Assembly (NCBI RefSeq): GCF_003047105.1
Contig: NZ_CP028475.1
Span: forward strand, 682,001 to 746,000
From: Celeribacter baekdonensis
GTDB lineage: Bacteria; Pseudomonadota; Alphaproteobacteria; Rhodobacterales; Rhodobacteraceae
Length of the DNA: 64,000 bases
Reading direction: 5' to 3'
Notes under the pieces: generated by a model
What the model saw: the letters and a program-made list of their open reading frames with translations, nothing else
Told to the model about the DNA's origin: nothing
The model's database searches: none
Made by a program: the position numbers and the translations under genes
Shown here: positions 20,369 to 28,399 of the stretch, piece by piece
How positions within the stretch are numbered: position 1 is the stretch's first letter
How the letters are laid out: every line of letters begins with the position of its first letter

Positions 20369-21040
20369 TCATTCAATCCAAAGCCTCTGGGCCTGAAACA
20401 ACACAAGCGTCTCTGCCATCTGCGCCGAAGGCCCGGTGGGGGCCGCGGCAGAGGGGCGCTTCATATGCGCCGCCTCCAATTTGGCCAACTGACTGTCAAG
20501 CCGTTCGGTGGTTTGGCCATAACGGTGGGCCAAATCGCGCTCGGAGCGGGTCTTGGCCAAAAGATCCATCGGTGCCTCCGCGTCGAAACCGCTGTTCGTC
20601 TCATACCCCAACACATTGGCGCGGCTTTCCATCTCGGTGCGGTAGGTCGCGCCTTGACGCTCCAACCCCATGAGAAAGCCAAGATCGTCAAACCCCGCCG
20701 TTTTCAACTCGGAGGTCATCTGATCAATTTCGGTCGCCGAAATTTGGGTCAGCTCGTAGCGGGCAAACACCGCATTCGCAGCCGAGGCTTTGGATTTTGC
20801 GGTGGCTTTGGCGGTCTCTGCCGCGCTGTCGATCGTGCTTTTTGTGGGTGCAGGTGAGCCAGTTTGGCGAGGCTTTTCAGGGGCTTTTTGATCTTGGACC
20901 GGGCCCGCCGTTTGAGCGTTGTTGTCAGACAAAGCCGAGGCCCCGTTCCCCTCCGGCGTGGCGGAGGGTGAACGGAGCGCCTGTTGCTCTTGCGCGCGAC
21001 CGATGAGGGCCGCAGATGTATAGGCAGATGCCAACTGCAT
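20369..21040 (-). CDS. protein of unknown function, paralogue of the preceding gene (shared YELTxIS...EIDxMT domain)
   Basis: A 223-residue protein with a short N-terminal segment (MQLASAYTSAALIGRA) and a low-complexity linker rich in Ala, Pro, Lys and Gln to about residue 90. The core at residues 94-130 (YELTQISATEIDQMTSEL, AGFDDLGFLMGLERQG) matches the core of the gene at 19780-20334 at most hydrophobic and acidic positions. A C-terminal helical region and an Ala/Pro tail follow. The ATG at 21040 is preferred because it gives an N-terminus like the paralogue's. No family or function is recognised. The pattern Y-[DE]-L-T-x-I-S-x-x-E-I-D-x-M-T may define a small alphaproteobacterial domain. 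Confidence 0.75.
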   Translation of the reverse strand: MQLASAYTSAALIGRAQEQQALRSPSATPEGNGASALSDNNAQTAGPVQDQKAPEKPRQTGSPAPTKSTIDSAAETAKATAKSKASAANAVFARYELTQISATEIDQMTSELKTAGFDDLGFLMGLERQGATYRTEMESRANVLGYETNSGFDAEAPMDLLAKTRSERDLAHRYGQTTERLDSQLAKLEAAHMKRPSAAAPTGPSAQMAETLVLFQAQRLWIE

Positions 21041-21133
21041 GTCGGAAACCTTCTGTTCTCCGTTTGAGACAGGGTTTAGACACACAGGCTTAAGGGGCCA
21101 CTAACATCTAAAATTGTGCAGAAATTTAGGGCC

Positions 21134-21712
21134 TTAGCCGAAGACCAGCGACAGGCCCAAGAGTGTGGAGGCCGCCCCCAAAGCGCGGGGTGCAAAGGGA
21201 TGCGCGCGGGCCATATATTGGGCCAAAATAACACCGGAGGCGTGCAGTGCAGCCGTCACAAGGATAAAGCCAGCCCCAAAGGACCATGCGGTGGCCGCCC
21301 CGAGTTCGGCACCATGGGCATGACCATGAAACAGGCCAAAAAACGCAGCCACGGCCACGCCGCCCCAAAGACCCGGTCGCAAAGCCAGCATCACAAGCAC
21401 ACCAAAGAGGATCGAAGAGGCGAGGATCATCGGTTCGACAAAGGGCAAAGCCACCCCCATGCGCGCCCCCATATAGCCCAACGTCATCGCGCCGACAAAA
21501 CCCGCAGGCACGGCCCAGATCGCGCGTCCGCCGATCTGAAGCGCCCAGACGCCGACCGCCAACATGGCCAATATGTGATCAAGGCCAAACAGCGGATGCG
21601 AGGCCCCGGCCAGAAACGACCCATGCTCTTCGGGCGGCAAATGCGCGAAGGCGGGGGAGGCGGCGAGGGCGATCAGGGTCGCGCCGAAAAGAGATTTTGT
21701 GAGGTCTTTCAT
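21134..21712 (-). CDS. HupE/UreJ family membrane protein
   Basis: A 192-residue protein with an N-terminal signal-like segment (ATLIALAASPAFAH) and about six hydrophobic helices. The HupE/UreJ hallmarks are HPLFGLDHILAMLAVG and the histidine-rich FGLFHGHAHGAEL. Members act as nickel or cobalt permeases next to hydrogenase or urease genes, but neither enzyme is encoded nearby, so the metal and partner are unknown. The ATG at 21712 is chosen from the AAAGGAAC ribosome binding site and the signal peptide; the frame is open further upstream without good support. It lies downstream of icd beyond a terminator. Confidence 0.85.
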   Translation of the reverse strand: MKDLTKSLFGATLIALAASPAFAHLPPEEHGSFLAGASHPLFGLDHILAMLAVGVWALQIGGRAIWAVPAGFVGAMTLGYMGARMGVALPFVEPMILASSILFGVLVMLALRPGLWGGVAVAAFFGLFHGHAHGAELGAATAWSFGAGFILVTAALHASGVILAQYMARAHPFAPRALGAASTLLGLSLVFG

Positions 21713-21823
21713 AACTGTTCCTTTTGAGGTCAACATCGGCACCCCGACATGGGTCACGCCGTGGCGCAGTCTGTCAAAGCCCGTGGCGAGGTGCAAGACC
21801 GTGTCGAGGTGGACCACAGACAC

Positions 21824-21851
21824 AAAAGGCCGGGGCATGTCGGCCCCGGCC
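21824..21851 (-). terminator. Rho-independent terminator of icd
   Basis: GGCCGGGG and CCCCGGCC form a perfect 8-bp stem with an 8-base loop. On the minus strand the hairpin is followed by TTTTG, 25 bases after the icd stop. Confidence 0.75.
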
Positions 21852-21875
21852 CTGATGTCATCGCGAGAGTGCGGT

Positions 21876-23090
21876 TTAGCCGCCCAATGCCTTGTTCAGG
21901 TTCTCGTCGATTTTTTCCAAGAACCCCATCGTGGTCAACCAGCCTTGATCCGGGCCAACCAAAAGCGCGAGGTCTTTGGTCATGAAACCACTCTCAACCG
22001 TGTCGACGATGACCTTTTCCAAAGTGGTGGCAAAGCGCATCAATTGATCGTTGTCGTCCAATTTGGCACGGTGTTTCAGGCCTCCCGTCCACGCAAAAAT
22101 CGAGGCCACGGAGTTGGTCGAGGTGGCTTCGCCCGCTTGGTGTTGACGGTAATGGCGGGTGACAGTGCCGTGGGCGGCCTCTGCTTCGACGATCTTGCCA
22201 TCGGGTGTCATCAATTGCGAGGTCATCAGGCCCAAAGAGCCAAAGCCCTGTGCGACGGTGTCTGATTGCACGTCACCATCGTAGTTTTTACAGGCCCAGA
22301 CGAATTTGCCCGACCATTTCATCGCACAGGCGACCATGTCGTCAATCAGGCGGTGTTCGTACCAAATGCCAGCCTTTTTGAAATCTTCGGCAAATTCGGC
22401 CTCATAGACCTCTTCGAAAATGTCTTTGAAGCGACCGTCATAGGCTTTGAGGATGGTGTTTTTGGTCGACAGATACACCGGCCAGCCGACATTGAGGCCG
22501 TAGTTCAACGAGGCGCGGGCAAAGTCGCGGATGCTGTCGTCCAGGTTGTACATCGCCTGATACACACCGGCGGAGGGGGCGTCGTAGACGACTTTTTCAA
22601 TAACGGTGCCGTCGTCGCCAACGAATTTCATCGTCAACTGGCCCTTGCCGGGGAACCGGAAATCGGTGGCTTTATATTGGTCCCCAAAGGCATGACGCCC
22701 GACCACGATCGGCGACGTCCAACCGGGCACAAGGCGCGGCACGTTTTTACAAATGATCGGCTGGCGAAAAATTGTGCCGCCAAGGATGTTGCGGATCGTG
22801 CCGTTGGGCGATTTCCACATTTGTTTGAGGCCGAATTCTTCGACGCGTTGCTCGTCGGGGGTGATGGTGGCGCATTTGACCGCGACACCGACCTCGCGGG
22901 TTTTCATGGCGGCGTCGATGGTGATCTGATCATCGGTGGCGTCGCGGCTTTCGATCCCGAGGTCATAATAAAGCAGATCAATGTCGAGATAGGGCAGGAT
23001 CAGTTTTTTCTTGATGAAGTCCCAAATGATGCGGGTCATTTCATCGCCGTCCATCTCAACGATGGGGTTGTCTACCTTGATCTTGGTCAT
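21876..23090 (-). CDS. icd: NADP-dependent isocitrate dehydrogenase
   Basis: The 404-residue enzyme converts isocitrate to 2-oxoglutarate and CO2 in the TCA cycle, producing NADPH. The eukaryote-like (type II) dimeric form is recognised by [19 protein letters not shown] at the N-terminus, [19 protein letters not shown], and [17 protein letters not shown] with the NADP-binding loop. Conserved metal-binding aspartates lie in the YDGDVQSD region. It is transcribed alone. The 5' region carries a repeated GTATAC palindrome (23166-23182). The terminator is at 21824-21851. Confidence 0.97.
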   Translation of the reverse strand: MTKIKVDNPIVEMDGDEMTRIIWDFIKKKLILPYLDIDLLYYDLGIESRDATDDQITIDAAMKTREVGVAVKCATITPDEQRVEEFGLKQMWKSPNGTIRNILGGTIFRQPIICKNVPRLVPGWTSPIVVGRHAFGDQYKATDFRFPGKGQLTMKFVGDDGTVIEKVVYDAPSAGVYQAMYNLDDSIRDFARASLNYGLNVGWPVYLSTKNTILKAYDGRFKDIFEEVYEAEFAEDFKKAGIWYEHRLIDDMVACAMKWSGKFVWACKNYDGDVQSDTVAQGFGSLGLMTSQLMTPDGKIVEAEAAHGTVTRHYRQHQAGEATSTNSVASIFAWTGGLKHRAKLDDNDQLMRFATTLEKVIVDTVESGFMTKDLALLVGPDQGWLTTMGFLEKIDENLNKALGG

Positions 23091-23165
23091 AGGACTGTCC
23101 TTGGAGCGGAGGAGGGTGGGGAGTCGTGGTTTTCATAGCGCATTGGAGAGTAAAAGGGAAGTGGA

Positions 23166-23182
23166 GTATACCAATGTATACC
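23166..23182. promoter_or_regulatory. paired GTATACC palindromes upstream of icd, possible operator
   Basis: GTATACC occurs twice, exactly 10 bp apart (starts 23166 and 23176), with AAT between. GTATAC is itself a palindrome, so two dyads lie on the same helix face about 76 bp before the icd start. No regulator is assigned; TTGTATACAA-like sites are known for GntR-family repressors. Confidence 0.35.
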
Positions 23183-23364
23183 GAAAATGAGATGTGTGGC
23201 TTGGGTCAGACAGATTTGAGGGGCATTGGTGGAAAAACATATGGAAGGTTTGGGGTCTTCAGGCAAATGGAGATTTTGGACTGAAAAGCTGGGAAATTAT
23301 GGGGTAAAATAATACCTATTTTGTAATGCGTTGAATTTGTTGTTTAAAATAAGATTTGAGGCGC

Positions 23365-23392
23365 TTGACGTGGCGTGTGAAACCTATAGAAC
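23365..23392 (+). promoter_or_regulatory. putative promoter of rplM-rpsI
   Basis: TTGACG (-35 like) at 23365 is followed by TATAGAAC at 23385-23392. The spacer is 16 bases if TAGAAC is read as the -10 element, or 14 for TATAGA. It lies about 40 bp before rplM. Confidence 0.4.
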
Positions 23393-23429
23393 TCGCCCAA
23401 TCAAATTCCCACCCTAAAGGGCACGACAA

Positions 23430-23894
23430 ATGAAAACTTTTTCCGCAACACCGGCGGACATCGACAAGAAATGGATCCTGATCGACGCTGAAGGCGTTGT
23501 TCTGGGCCGTCTTGCTTCGATCGTCGCTATGCGTCTTCGTGGCAAACACAAAGCCACCTTCACCCCGTCCATGGACATGGGTGACAATGTCATCATCATC
23601 AATGCTGACAAAATCCAGCTGACCGGCAAAAAACGCACCGACGAGCGTTTCTACTGGCACACGGGTCACCCGGGCGGCATCAAATCCCGCACCATCGGTC
23701 AGATCCTTGAGGGCAAATTCCCCGAGCGCGTCGTGACCAAAGCGGTTCAGCGTATGTTGCCGGGCGGCAAACTGTCCCGTCAGCAAATGACCAACCTGCG
23801 CGTTTACGCAGGTGCAGAGCACCCGCACGAAGCTCAGAATCCCGAAGTTCTGGACGTTAAGTCCATGAACAAGAAAAACACTCGGAGCGCATAA
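23430..23894 (+). CDS. rplM: 50S ribosomal protein L13
   Basis: The 154-residue L13 protein binds 23S rRNA early in 50S assembly. Conserved stretches are [36 protein letters not shown] and the [20 protein letters not shown] region with [16 protein letters not shown]. Length and order with rpsI, 2 bases downstream, are universal. The sequence has the strong codon bias typical of ribosomal genes. A promoter-like element is at 23365-23392. Confidence 0.98.
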   Translation: MKTFSATPADIDKKWILIDAEGVVLGRLASIVAMRLRGKHKATFTPSMDMGDNVIIINADKIQLTGKKRTDERFYWHTGHPGGIKSRTIGQILEGKFPERVVTKAVQRMLPGGKLSRQQMTNLRVYAGAEHPHEAQNPEVLDVKSMNKKNTRSA

Positions 23895-23896
23895 TC

Positions 23897-24379
23897 ATGG
23901 TTGAAGAAATCAAATCCTTGGACGCGCTGAACGCTGCTGTTGGTGACACTGTTGTCGAAGTTGCGGCTCCCCGTGAGCCCGTTCGTGACTCCCTTGGCCG
24001 CGCGTATGCGACCGGCAAACGTAAAGATGCGGTCGCTCGCGTTTGGATCAAACCGGGCTCCGGTAAGGTCACCGTCAACGGCAAAGAGCAGAACGTCTAT
24101 TTCGCACGTCCCGTGCTTCAGATGATCCTGCGTCAACCGTTTACCGTTGCTGGCCGCGAAGGCGAGTTCGACGTTGTCGCAACCGTCAAAGGCGGTGGTC
24201 TTTCTGGTCAGGCCGGTGCTGTGAAGCACGGTATTTCCAAAGCCCTCCAGCTGTACGATCCCTCCTTGCGCGCCGCTTTGAAAGCCGCTGGCTTCCTCAC
24301 CCGCGACTCGCGCGTTGTGGAACGTAAGAAGTTCGGTAAAGCCAAAGCCCGTAAGAGCTTCCAGTTCTCCAAGCGTTAA
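23897..24379 (+). CDS. rpsI: 30S ribosomal protein S9
   Basis: The 160-residue S9 has an alphaproteobacterial N-terminal extension of about 35 residues before the conserved core. The core shows [39 protein letters not shown] and the basic C-terminus ending [11 protein letters not shown], which reaches the ribosomal P-site tRNA. It forms an operon with rplM and ends at the terminator at 24401-24438. Confidence 0.98.
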   Translation: MVEEIKSLDALNAAVGDTVVEVAAPREPVRDSLGRAYATGKRKDAVARVWIKPGSGKVTVNGKEQNVYFARPVLQMILRQPFTVAGREGEFDVVATVKGGGLSGQAGAVKHGISKALQLYDPSLRAALKAAGFLTRDSRVVERKKFGKAKARKSFQFSKR

Positions 24380-24400
24380 TTTCGCTGGATATATATCGCA

Positions 24401-24438
24401 AAAGGTCGCCGCAGAAGGGTCTGTCGGCGGCCTTTTTT
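24401..24438 (+). terminator. Rho-independent terminator of rplM-rpsI
   Basis: AAGGTCGCCG pairs with CGGCGGCCTT (one G-U pair) around a 13-base loop, followed by six Ts, 21 bases after rpsI. Confidence 0.85.
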
Positions 24439-24553
24439 ATGGCGCGTTTGGTGCCGTCTTTCGGACCCAACGGCTGCGGCGCGGGGGAGGGTGCCCTTGT
24501 CATAAACCTCTGGCTGAGACATAGTTTTGAAAACTGTGTTGTAAGAGTGCCAT

Positions 24554-25660
24554 TTGACCCATCCATACTCAGATTTGCCGCCGAAGGCCTTTTGGAAAAC
24601 CGGCGTGGTCCAAACGGATAAGGCCCGTTGGCCAGACGTGTTCACGCCTAAGTTTCAGATCACGCCGTACTCTGCGATTGCCACGGCCGGAAGCTGTTTT
24701 GCGCAACGTATTCGTCAAGCCTTGGCGGGCGAAAACATCCCTATTTTGGATGCCGAACCTACCCCGCCCGAATTCAACGAGACCCTTGCGAAAGAGTTTG
24801 GCTATGGGCTGCATTCGGCGCGCTATGGCAATATTTACACGCCGCGCCAATTGCTTGAGCTGTTAAAGGATGTTGCGGACAACCGTGTTGATGAGGCGTT
24901 GTTTTGGCAAAAAGATCAGCGATTTTTTGATGCGCTGCGCCCAAATGTCGAACCTGAAGGCTGTGTGAGCCTAAAGGAGGCTGTTGAGCTGCGCTACCAA
25001 CATCTTGCGCGGGTCAAGGCGCTGGTTGAAACGGCTGATGTGTTTGTCTTTACCCTTGGGTTGACGGAGGCATGGATTCATTTGCCAACAGGGCGGACTT
25101 TGCCCGTGGCGCCGGGGGTGATCGCCGGGGAATATGATCCCGAGCTCTATAAGTTTACCAACTTCACCCACGCTCAAATGTTCAGAGATCTCAAGGCGAT
25201 CCGGCGGTTGTTCAAACGGTTTAATCGCGGATTGAAACTCGTTTTGACGACCTCTCCGGTCCCCATTACGGCAACGGCGTCGGGTCAGCATGTGTTGGTT
25301 GCCAGCACCTACACCAAATCGACCCTGCGTTCTGTTGCCGGGGAAATTGCGATGAAATTTCACAATGTGGATTATTTTCCGGGCTATGAATTGGTCACCA
25401 CATGGGGACGTGACGACGCCGCCTATGCGCCCAATTTGCGCACCATTCGCCCGGAAGTGGTGGCCGAAGTCATGGCGATTTTCTTGGATGCCTATGGCTT
25501 GCGCCAGAAAGAGGGGACAGCAGGGGCGGTTGCGTTAAAGACACCGCAGGCCCGCCCTTTTGAAGGCCACGACGAGGACAGAGACGAGGACAGCGACGAC
25601 AATGATGCCGACGATGATTTGGTCTGCGAAGAGATCCTGTTAGAGGCCTTTCAAAAATGA
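24554..25660 (+). CDS. GSCFA domain-containing protein
   Basis: A 368-residue protein named for its own motif: Gly-Ser-Cys-Phe-Ala at residues 46-50 (ATAGSCFAQRI). GYGLHSARYGNIYT and TLGLTEAW follow, as in the GSCFA family, which is related to SGNH/GDSL esterases and is often linked to surface-polysaccharide genes. The C-terminus is very acidic, with a run of Asp/Glu from about residue 337 to 353. An in-frame stop lies just upstream, so translation must start at the TTG at 24554, which gives the family-typical MTHPYSDLPPKAFWK. Its stop overlaps the next start (ATGA), so the two genes are translationally coupled. Substrate unknown. Confidence 0.85.
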   Translation: MTHPYSDLPPKAFWKTGVVQTDKARWPDVFTPKFQITPYSAIATAGSCFAQRIRQALAGENIPILDAEPTPPEFNETLAKEFGYGLHSARYGNIYTPRQLLELLKDVADNRVDEALFWQKDQRFFDALRPNVEPEGCVSLKEAVELRYQHLARVKALVETADVFVFTLGLTEAWIHLPTGRTLPVAPGVIAGEYDPELYKFTNFTHAQMFRDLKAIRRLFKRFNRGLKLVLTTSPVPITATASGQHVLVASTYTKSTLRSVAGEIAMKFHNVDYFPGYELVTTWGRDDAAYAPNLRTIRPEVVAEVMAIFLDAYGLRQKEGTAGAVALKTPQARPFEGHDEDRDEDSDDNDADDDLVCEEILLEAFQK

Positions 25661-26451
25661 GCAAAAAGGGGCTTTTGATCGGAAACTCCCATCTGGCGGC
25701 CTATGCGCGCGCCTTGGAGGTTGGGGCACAGCTTTGGCCGGATCAAAGCTATGACAGATTTGGGGCCTACGGCGATTGGTTGGACAGTTTTGGCATCGAA
25801 GACGGATGGCTCTGTTCTCAAGATGACAAGGCCAATCAAATGGTTGCATCCTTGACCGGGGTCTCAAAGCGGCGTCCAGATGAGTATGATTTCATCGTTC
25901 TTGCCGGCCTCAGATTTTCAATCTTTGCGCTCATCCGGTTGTTCAAACAGAAAGGGTGCGTGGCCATGGCCAGCGCACAGGACTATGAGACCGCGCGAGC
26001 CAACGGTCTGACGCTTGTGTCTGAAATGCTGTTGCAGCATTTGGCGCAAGAACAGTTGAACACGTCGCTGGCCATGAGATTGGTCCGTGACATACGCGCC
26101 GTCACCGATGTTCCGGTGTTTCTGGCCAGTCAGCCGCGACCCACCCGACAGGTTCTGATCAAGGGCACAAAATTCGGTACGTTTTACGAGATAAACCGAC
26201 TGAAAGAAGGGGCCTTCGTCTCTGCGTTTTATCAGAAAATGGCCCATAAGGTCTGTGCCGAGGCCGGGGCGATTTACCTCCCCCAACCGCCGAAAACCAT
26301 CGAAGACGGCCTTTTCACCGAAGAGAGCTACATGATCGGGACCGTGCGCCCCTATCATAAAATCCGGCCCGGGAAAAAAATGGACTATCGCCATGCCAAC
26401 GCAGAGTTCGGGGCGTTGATGTTGGATCAAATCGCGGCGCATCTGAGCTAG
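25657..26451 (+). CDS. SGNH-hydrolase-like protein of unknown function
   Basis: A 264-residue protein that begins with a short strand and a GNSH motif (GLLIGNSHLAAYARAL, residues 5-20), which resembles block I of SGNH/GDSL hydrolases. A further DYFIVL-like segment (YDFIVLAGLRF) could correspond to a later block. I cannot place a full Ser-Asp-His triad with confidence. It overlaps the upstream GSCFA gene by 4 bases (ATGA), implying a joint product or pathway. No signal peptide is seen, so it is probably cytoplasmic. An esterase or acyltransferase acting on glycans is a guess from the partner gene. Confidence 0.7.
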   Translation: MSKKGLLIGNSHLAAYARALEVGAQLWPDQSYDRFGAYGDWLDSFGIEDGWLCSQDDKANQMVASLTGVSKRRPDEYDFIVLAGLRFSIFALIRLFKQKGCVAMASAQDYETARANGLTLVSEMLLQHLAQEQLNTSLAMRLVRDIRAVTDVPVFLASQPRPTRQVLIKGTKFGTFYEINRLKEGAFVSAFYQKMAHKVCAEAGAIYLPQPPKTIEDGLFTEESYMIGTVRPYHKIRPGKKMDYRHANAEFGALMLDQIAAHLS

Positions 26452-26567
26452 CACCTGTCTGTGAGTCTGCCCCTGCGCCATCTGGCAGGGGGGATCAAAG
26501 GAGCGTGATGGACCGCGAGCGTTGCGGTGCAAAATCTCTCTAGGCTGCGCCTTATTTTGCGCGTTTA

Positions 26568-26681
26568 ATGATCGACATGGGGGGAATAGTGGTGAATGTG
26601 ACGGACGTGACGCAGAGAGATCGAAAATCGCTTGCAGATTTGATCAAATCCGTGGAGCGTAAAAGCAACACGACGCACTGA
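26568..26681 (+). CDS. possible small ORF or remnant upstream of the polyamine-type ABC operon
   Basis: A 37-codon frame ends 9 bases before the first permease gene. Its C-terminal part (TQRDRKSLADLIKSVERKSN) is charged and helix-like. A GTG at 26592 behind GGGGGAAT is an alternative start. The N-terminus of a twin-arginine-type substrate-binding protein often looks similar, and such a gene would normally stand here, so this may be a remnant. It could equally be non-coding leader sequence. Confidence 0.25.
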   Translation: MIDMGGIVVNVTDVTQRDRKSLADLIKSVERKSNTTH

Positions 26682-26690
26682 GGGGCACAT

Positions 26691-27602
26691 ATGATGACAG
26701 CAGGGGAAAAACTGCGACGATTTTTTAGAACCGATCAAGGGGTTGGGCTTTTGCTTGTGTCCCCCACGGCGCTCTACGCGCTGTTGTTGTTGGCGGTGCC
26801 TTTAGTGGCGATCTTTTTGATTTCGTTTTTGACCCAGACGGGTGTGCGGGACTTTGCCCCAGGTTTGTCACTGGCCAATTATAAAGAGGCGCTGACCGAT
26901 CCGCTTTATCGCCAATTGATGCTGCGTTCGCTGATGGTGTCGGGCTCCGTAACGGTGATCACTGTTTTGCTGGCCTTCCCTATCGCGTATTTCGTCTCTT
27001 TCGGGGTTAAGCCGGAGCATAAGTCACTTTGGATTTTCCTCATCACCATCCCGTTTTGGACCTCCTATCTGATCCGCGTGTTCCTGTGGAAAGTGATTTT
27101 GGGCTACAATGGCGTGTTGAACTCAGGGCTGAAACTCGTTGGAATCATTGATGAACCTCTGACCTTTATCCTTTATAACGTCAACGCCGTGATCATCACG
27201 CTGGCCCATGCCTATGCGCCCTTCGCGATTCTGCCGATCTTTGTCGCGCTTGAGAAAATCGACCGGTCTTACCTTGAGGCCTCGCGCGATCTGGGCGAAA
27301 GCCGCACCATGACGTTTCTGCGCGTGACCCTGCCTTTGGCCGCTCCCGGCGTGGTCGCGGCTGTGCTGATCGTCTTCATCCCGACCATCGGTGATTACGT
27401 GACCCCACGCCTTGTCGGCGGCCCCGGCGGTTTGATGATTGCCAATATGATCCAAACCCAATTCCTGCGCCTCAATAACGCGCCTCTCGGGGCCACTTTG
27501 GCGGTGCTGGCGATGTTGATTGTCGCCGTGATTGCCATCGTGTTCTTGATCATTGGTTACCGTGCCGCAGGTGGTGGTAAAAAAGGAGGGCGCAGCAAAT
27601 GA
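26691..27602 (+). CDS. spermidine/putrescine-type ABC transporter permease (PotB/PotH-like)
   Basis: A 303-residue inner-membrane permease with six predicted helices and the EAA loop SYLEASRDLGESRTMTFLRVTLPLAAPG (quoted in parts: YLEASRDLGES then FLRVTLPLAAPG). The N-terminal part (VGLLLVSPTALYALLLLAVP) is typical of PotB/PotH. It forms a tight operon with a second permease (4-bp ATGA overlap) and an ATPase. The ATG at 26691 follows GAGGGG; an ATG one codon later is also possible. The gene for a periplasmic binding protein is not adjacent, so the substrate (a polyamine or another small cation) is inferred from family only. Confidence 0.88.
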   Translation: MMTAGEKLRRFFRTDQGVGLLLVSPTALYALLLLAVPLVAIFLISFLTQTGVRDFAPGLSLANYKEALTDPLYRQLMLRSLMVSGSVTVITVLLAFPIAYFVSFGVKPEHKSLWIFLITIPFWTSYLIRVFLWKVILGYNGVLNSGLKLVGIIDEPLTFILYNVNAVIITLAHAYAPFAILPIFVALEKIDRSYLEASRDLGESRTMTFLRVTLPLAAPGVVAAVLIVFIPTIGDYVTPRLVGGPGGLMIANMIQTQFLRLNNAPLGATLAVLAMLIVAVIAIVFLIIGYRAAGGGKKGGRSK

Positions 27603-28399
27603 AGACGCTCAAAATCTATGCCATTGCCTATCTGGTGTTTTTATATGCGCCGATTTTCCTTCTGCCGCTCTTTGCCTTCAACACCTCGACGATCATCGCC
27701 TTTCCATTGACCGGGTTCACCACCGAGTGGTTCACCGCGCTCTTAGACATCACGGAAATGCACAACGCTTTGCTCAACTCGCTTGAGATCGCCGTCACCT
27801 CGGCCGTGTTGGCGACGATCTTTGGCATCTTTGGCGCGATGGCCTCGACGCGCTATCAATTCCCCGGCCAAAAGGGCATCATGGGCTTTATCATGTTGCC
27901 CTTGGTGCTGCCCGAAATCATTGTTGCAGTGTCGCTCTTGGTTGTGATCCTGAAACTGGGCATGTCCACGGGGGCGTGGTCGGTGATCGCCGGGCATACG
28001 TTGATCTGTACGCCCTTTGCCATCGCCATTCTCAACTCTGCCTTCGCTGCGCTCGACCCATCGCTGGAAGAGGCCGCTTATGATCTTGGCGAAACCCGCG
28101 CCTCGACCTTTCGCCGCGTGACCTTGCCTTTGGTCATGCCGGGGATCGTGTCGGCGCTGTTGATCTCTTTCACCATTTCGATGGATGAATTCATCATTGC
28201 CTTTTTCCTCACCGGTGCCGATCCGACGCTTCCGGTCTATCTCTTTTCCATGCTGCGGTTCCCAAAACTGCTGCCCGCCGTGATGGCGCTTGGGACGATC
28301 CTTGTGGTTCTCTCGATCCTGCTCATCACCATCGCTGAAATTTTCCGTCGCCGTGGCGCCAAACGCGCAGGCCTCAAAGACACCGGGGGCTTCCTCTAA
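27599..28399 (+). CDS. spermidine/putrescine-type ABC transporter permease (PotC/PotI-like)
   Basis: The 266-residue second permease has six helices and the EAA loop LEEAAYDLGETRASTFRRVT. Its start overlaps the stop of the first permease (ATGA) and its stop overlaps the ATPase start (TAATG), which indicates strict co-translation. The SMDEFIIAFFLTG segment is typical of PotC-type subunits. Confidence 0.9.
   Translation: MKTLKIYAIAYLVFLYAPIFLLPLFAFNTSTIIAFPLTGFTTEWFTALLDITEMHNALLNSLEIAVTSAVLATIFGIFGAMASTRYQFPGQKGIMGFIMLPLVLPEIIVAVSLLVVILKLGMSTGAWSVIAGHTLICTPFAIAILNSAFAALDPSLEEAAYDLGETRASTFRRVTLPLVMPGIVSALLISFTISMDEFIIAFFLTGADPTLPVYLFSMLRFPKLLPAVMALGTILVVLSILLITIAEIFRRRGAKRAGLKDTGGFL

Larger units (their letters stand above)
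23091..23429. other. 339-bp intergenic region between divergent icd and rplM
   Basis: No gene is visible. The stretch is more AT-rich than its surroundings. It holds the paired GTATACC motifs about 75 bp upstream of icd and a promoter-like element before rplM. The two genes are transcribed away from each other, so both promoters should be here. Confidence 0.7.
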
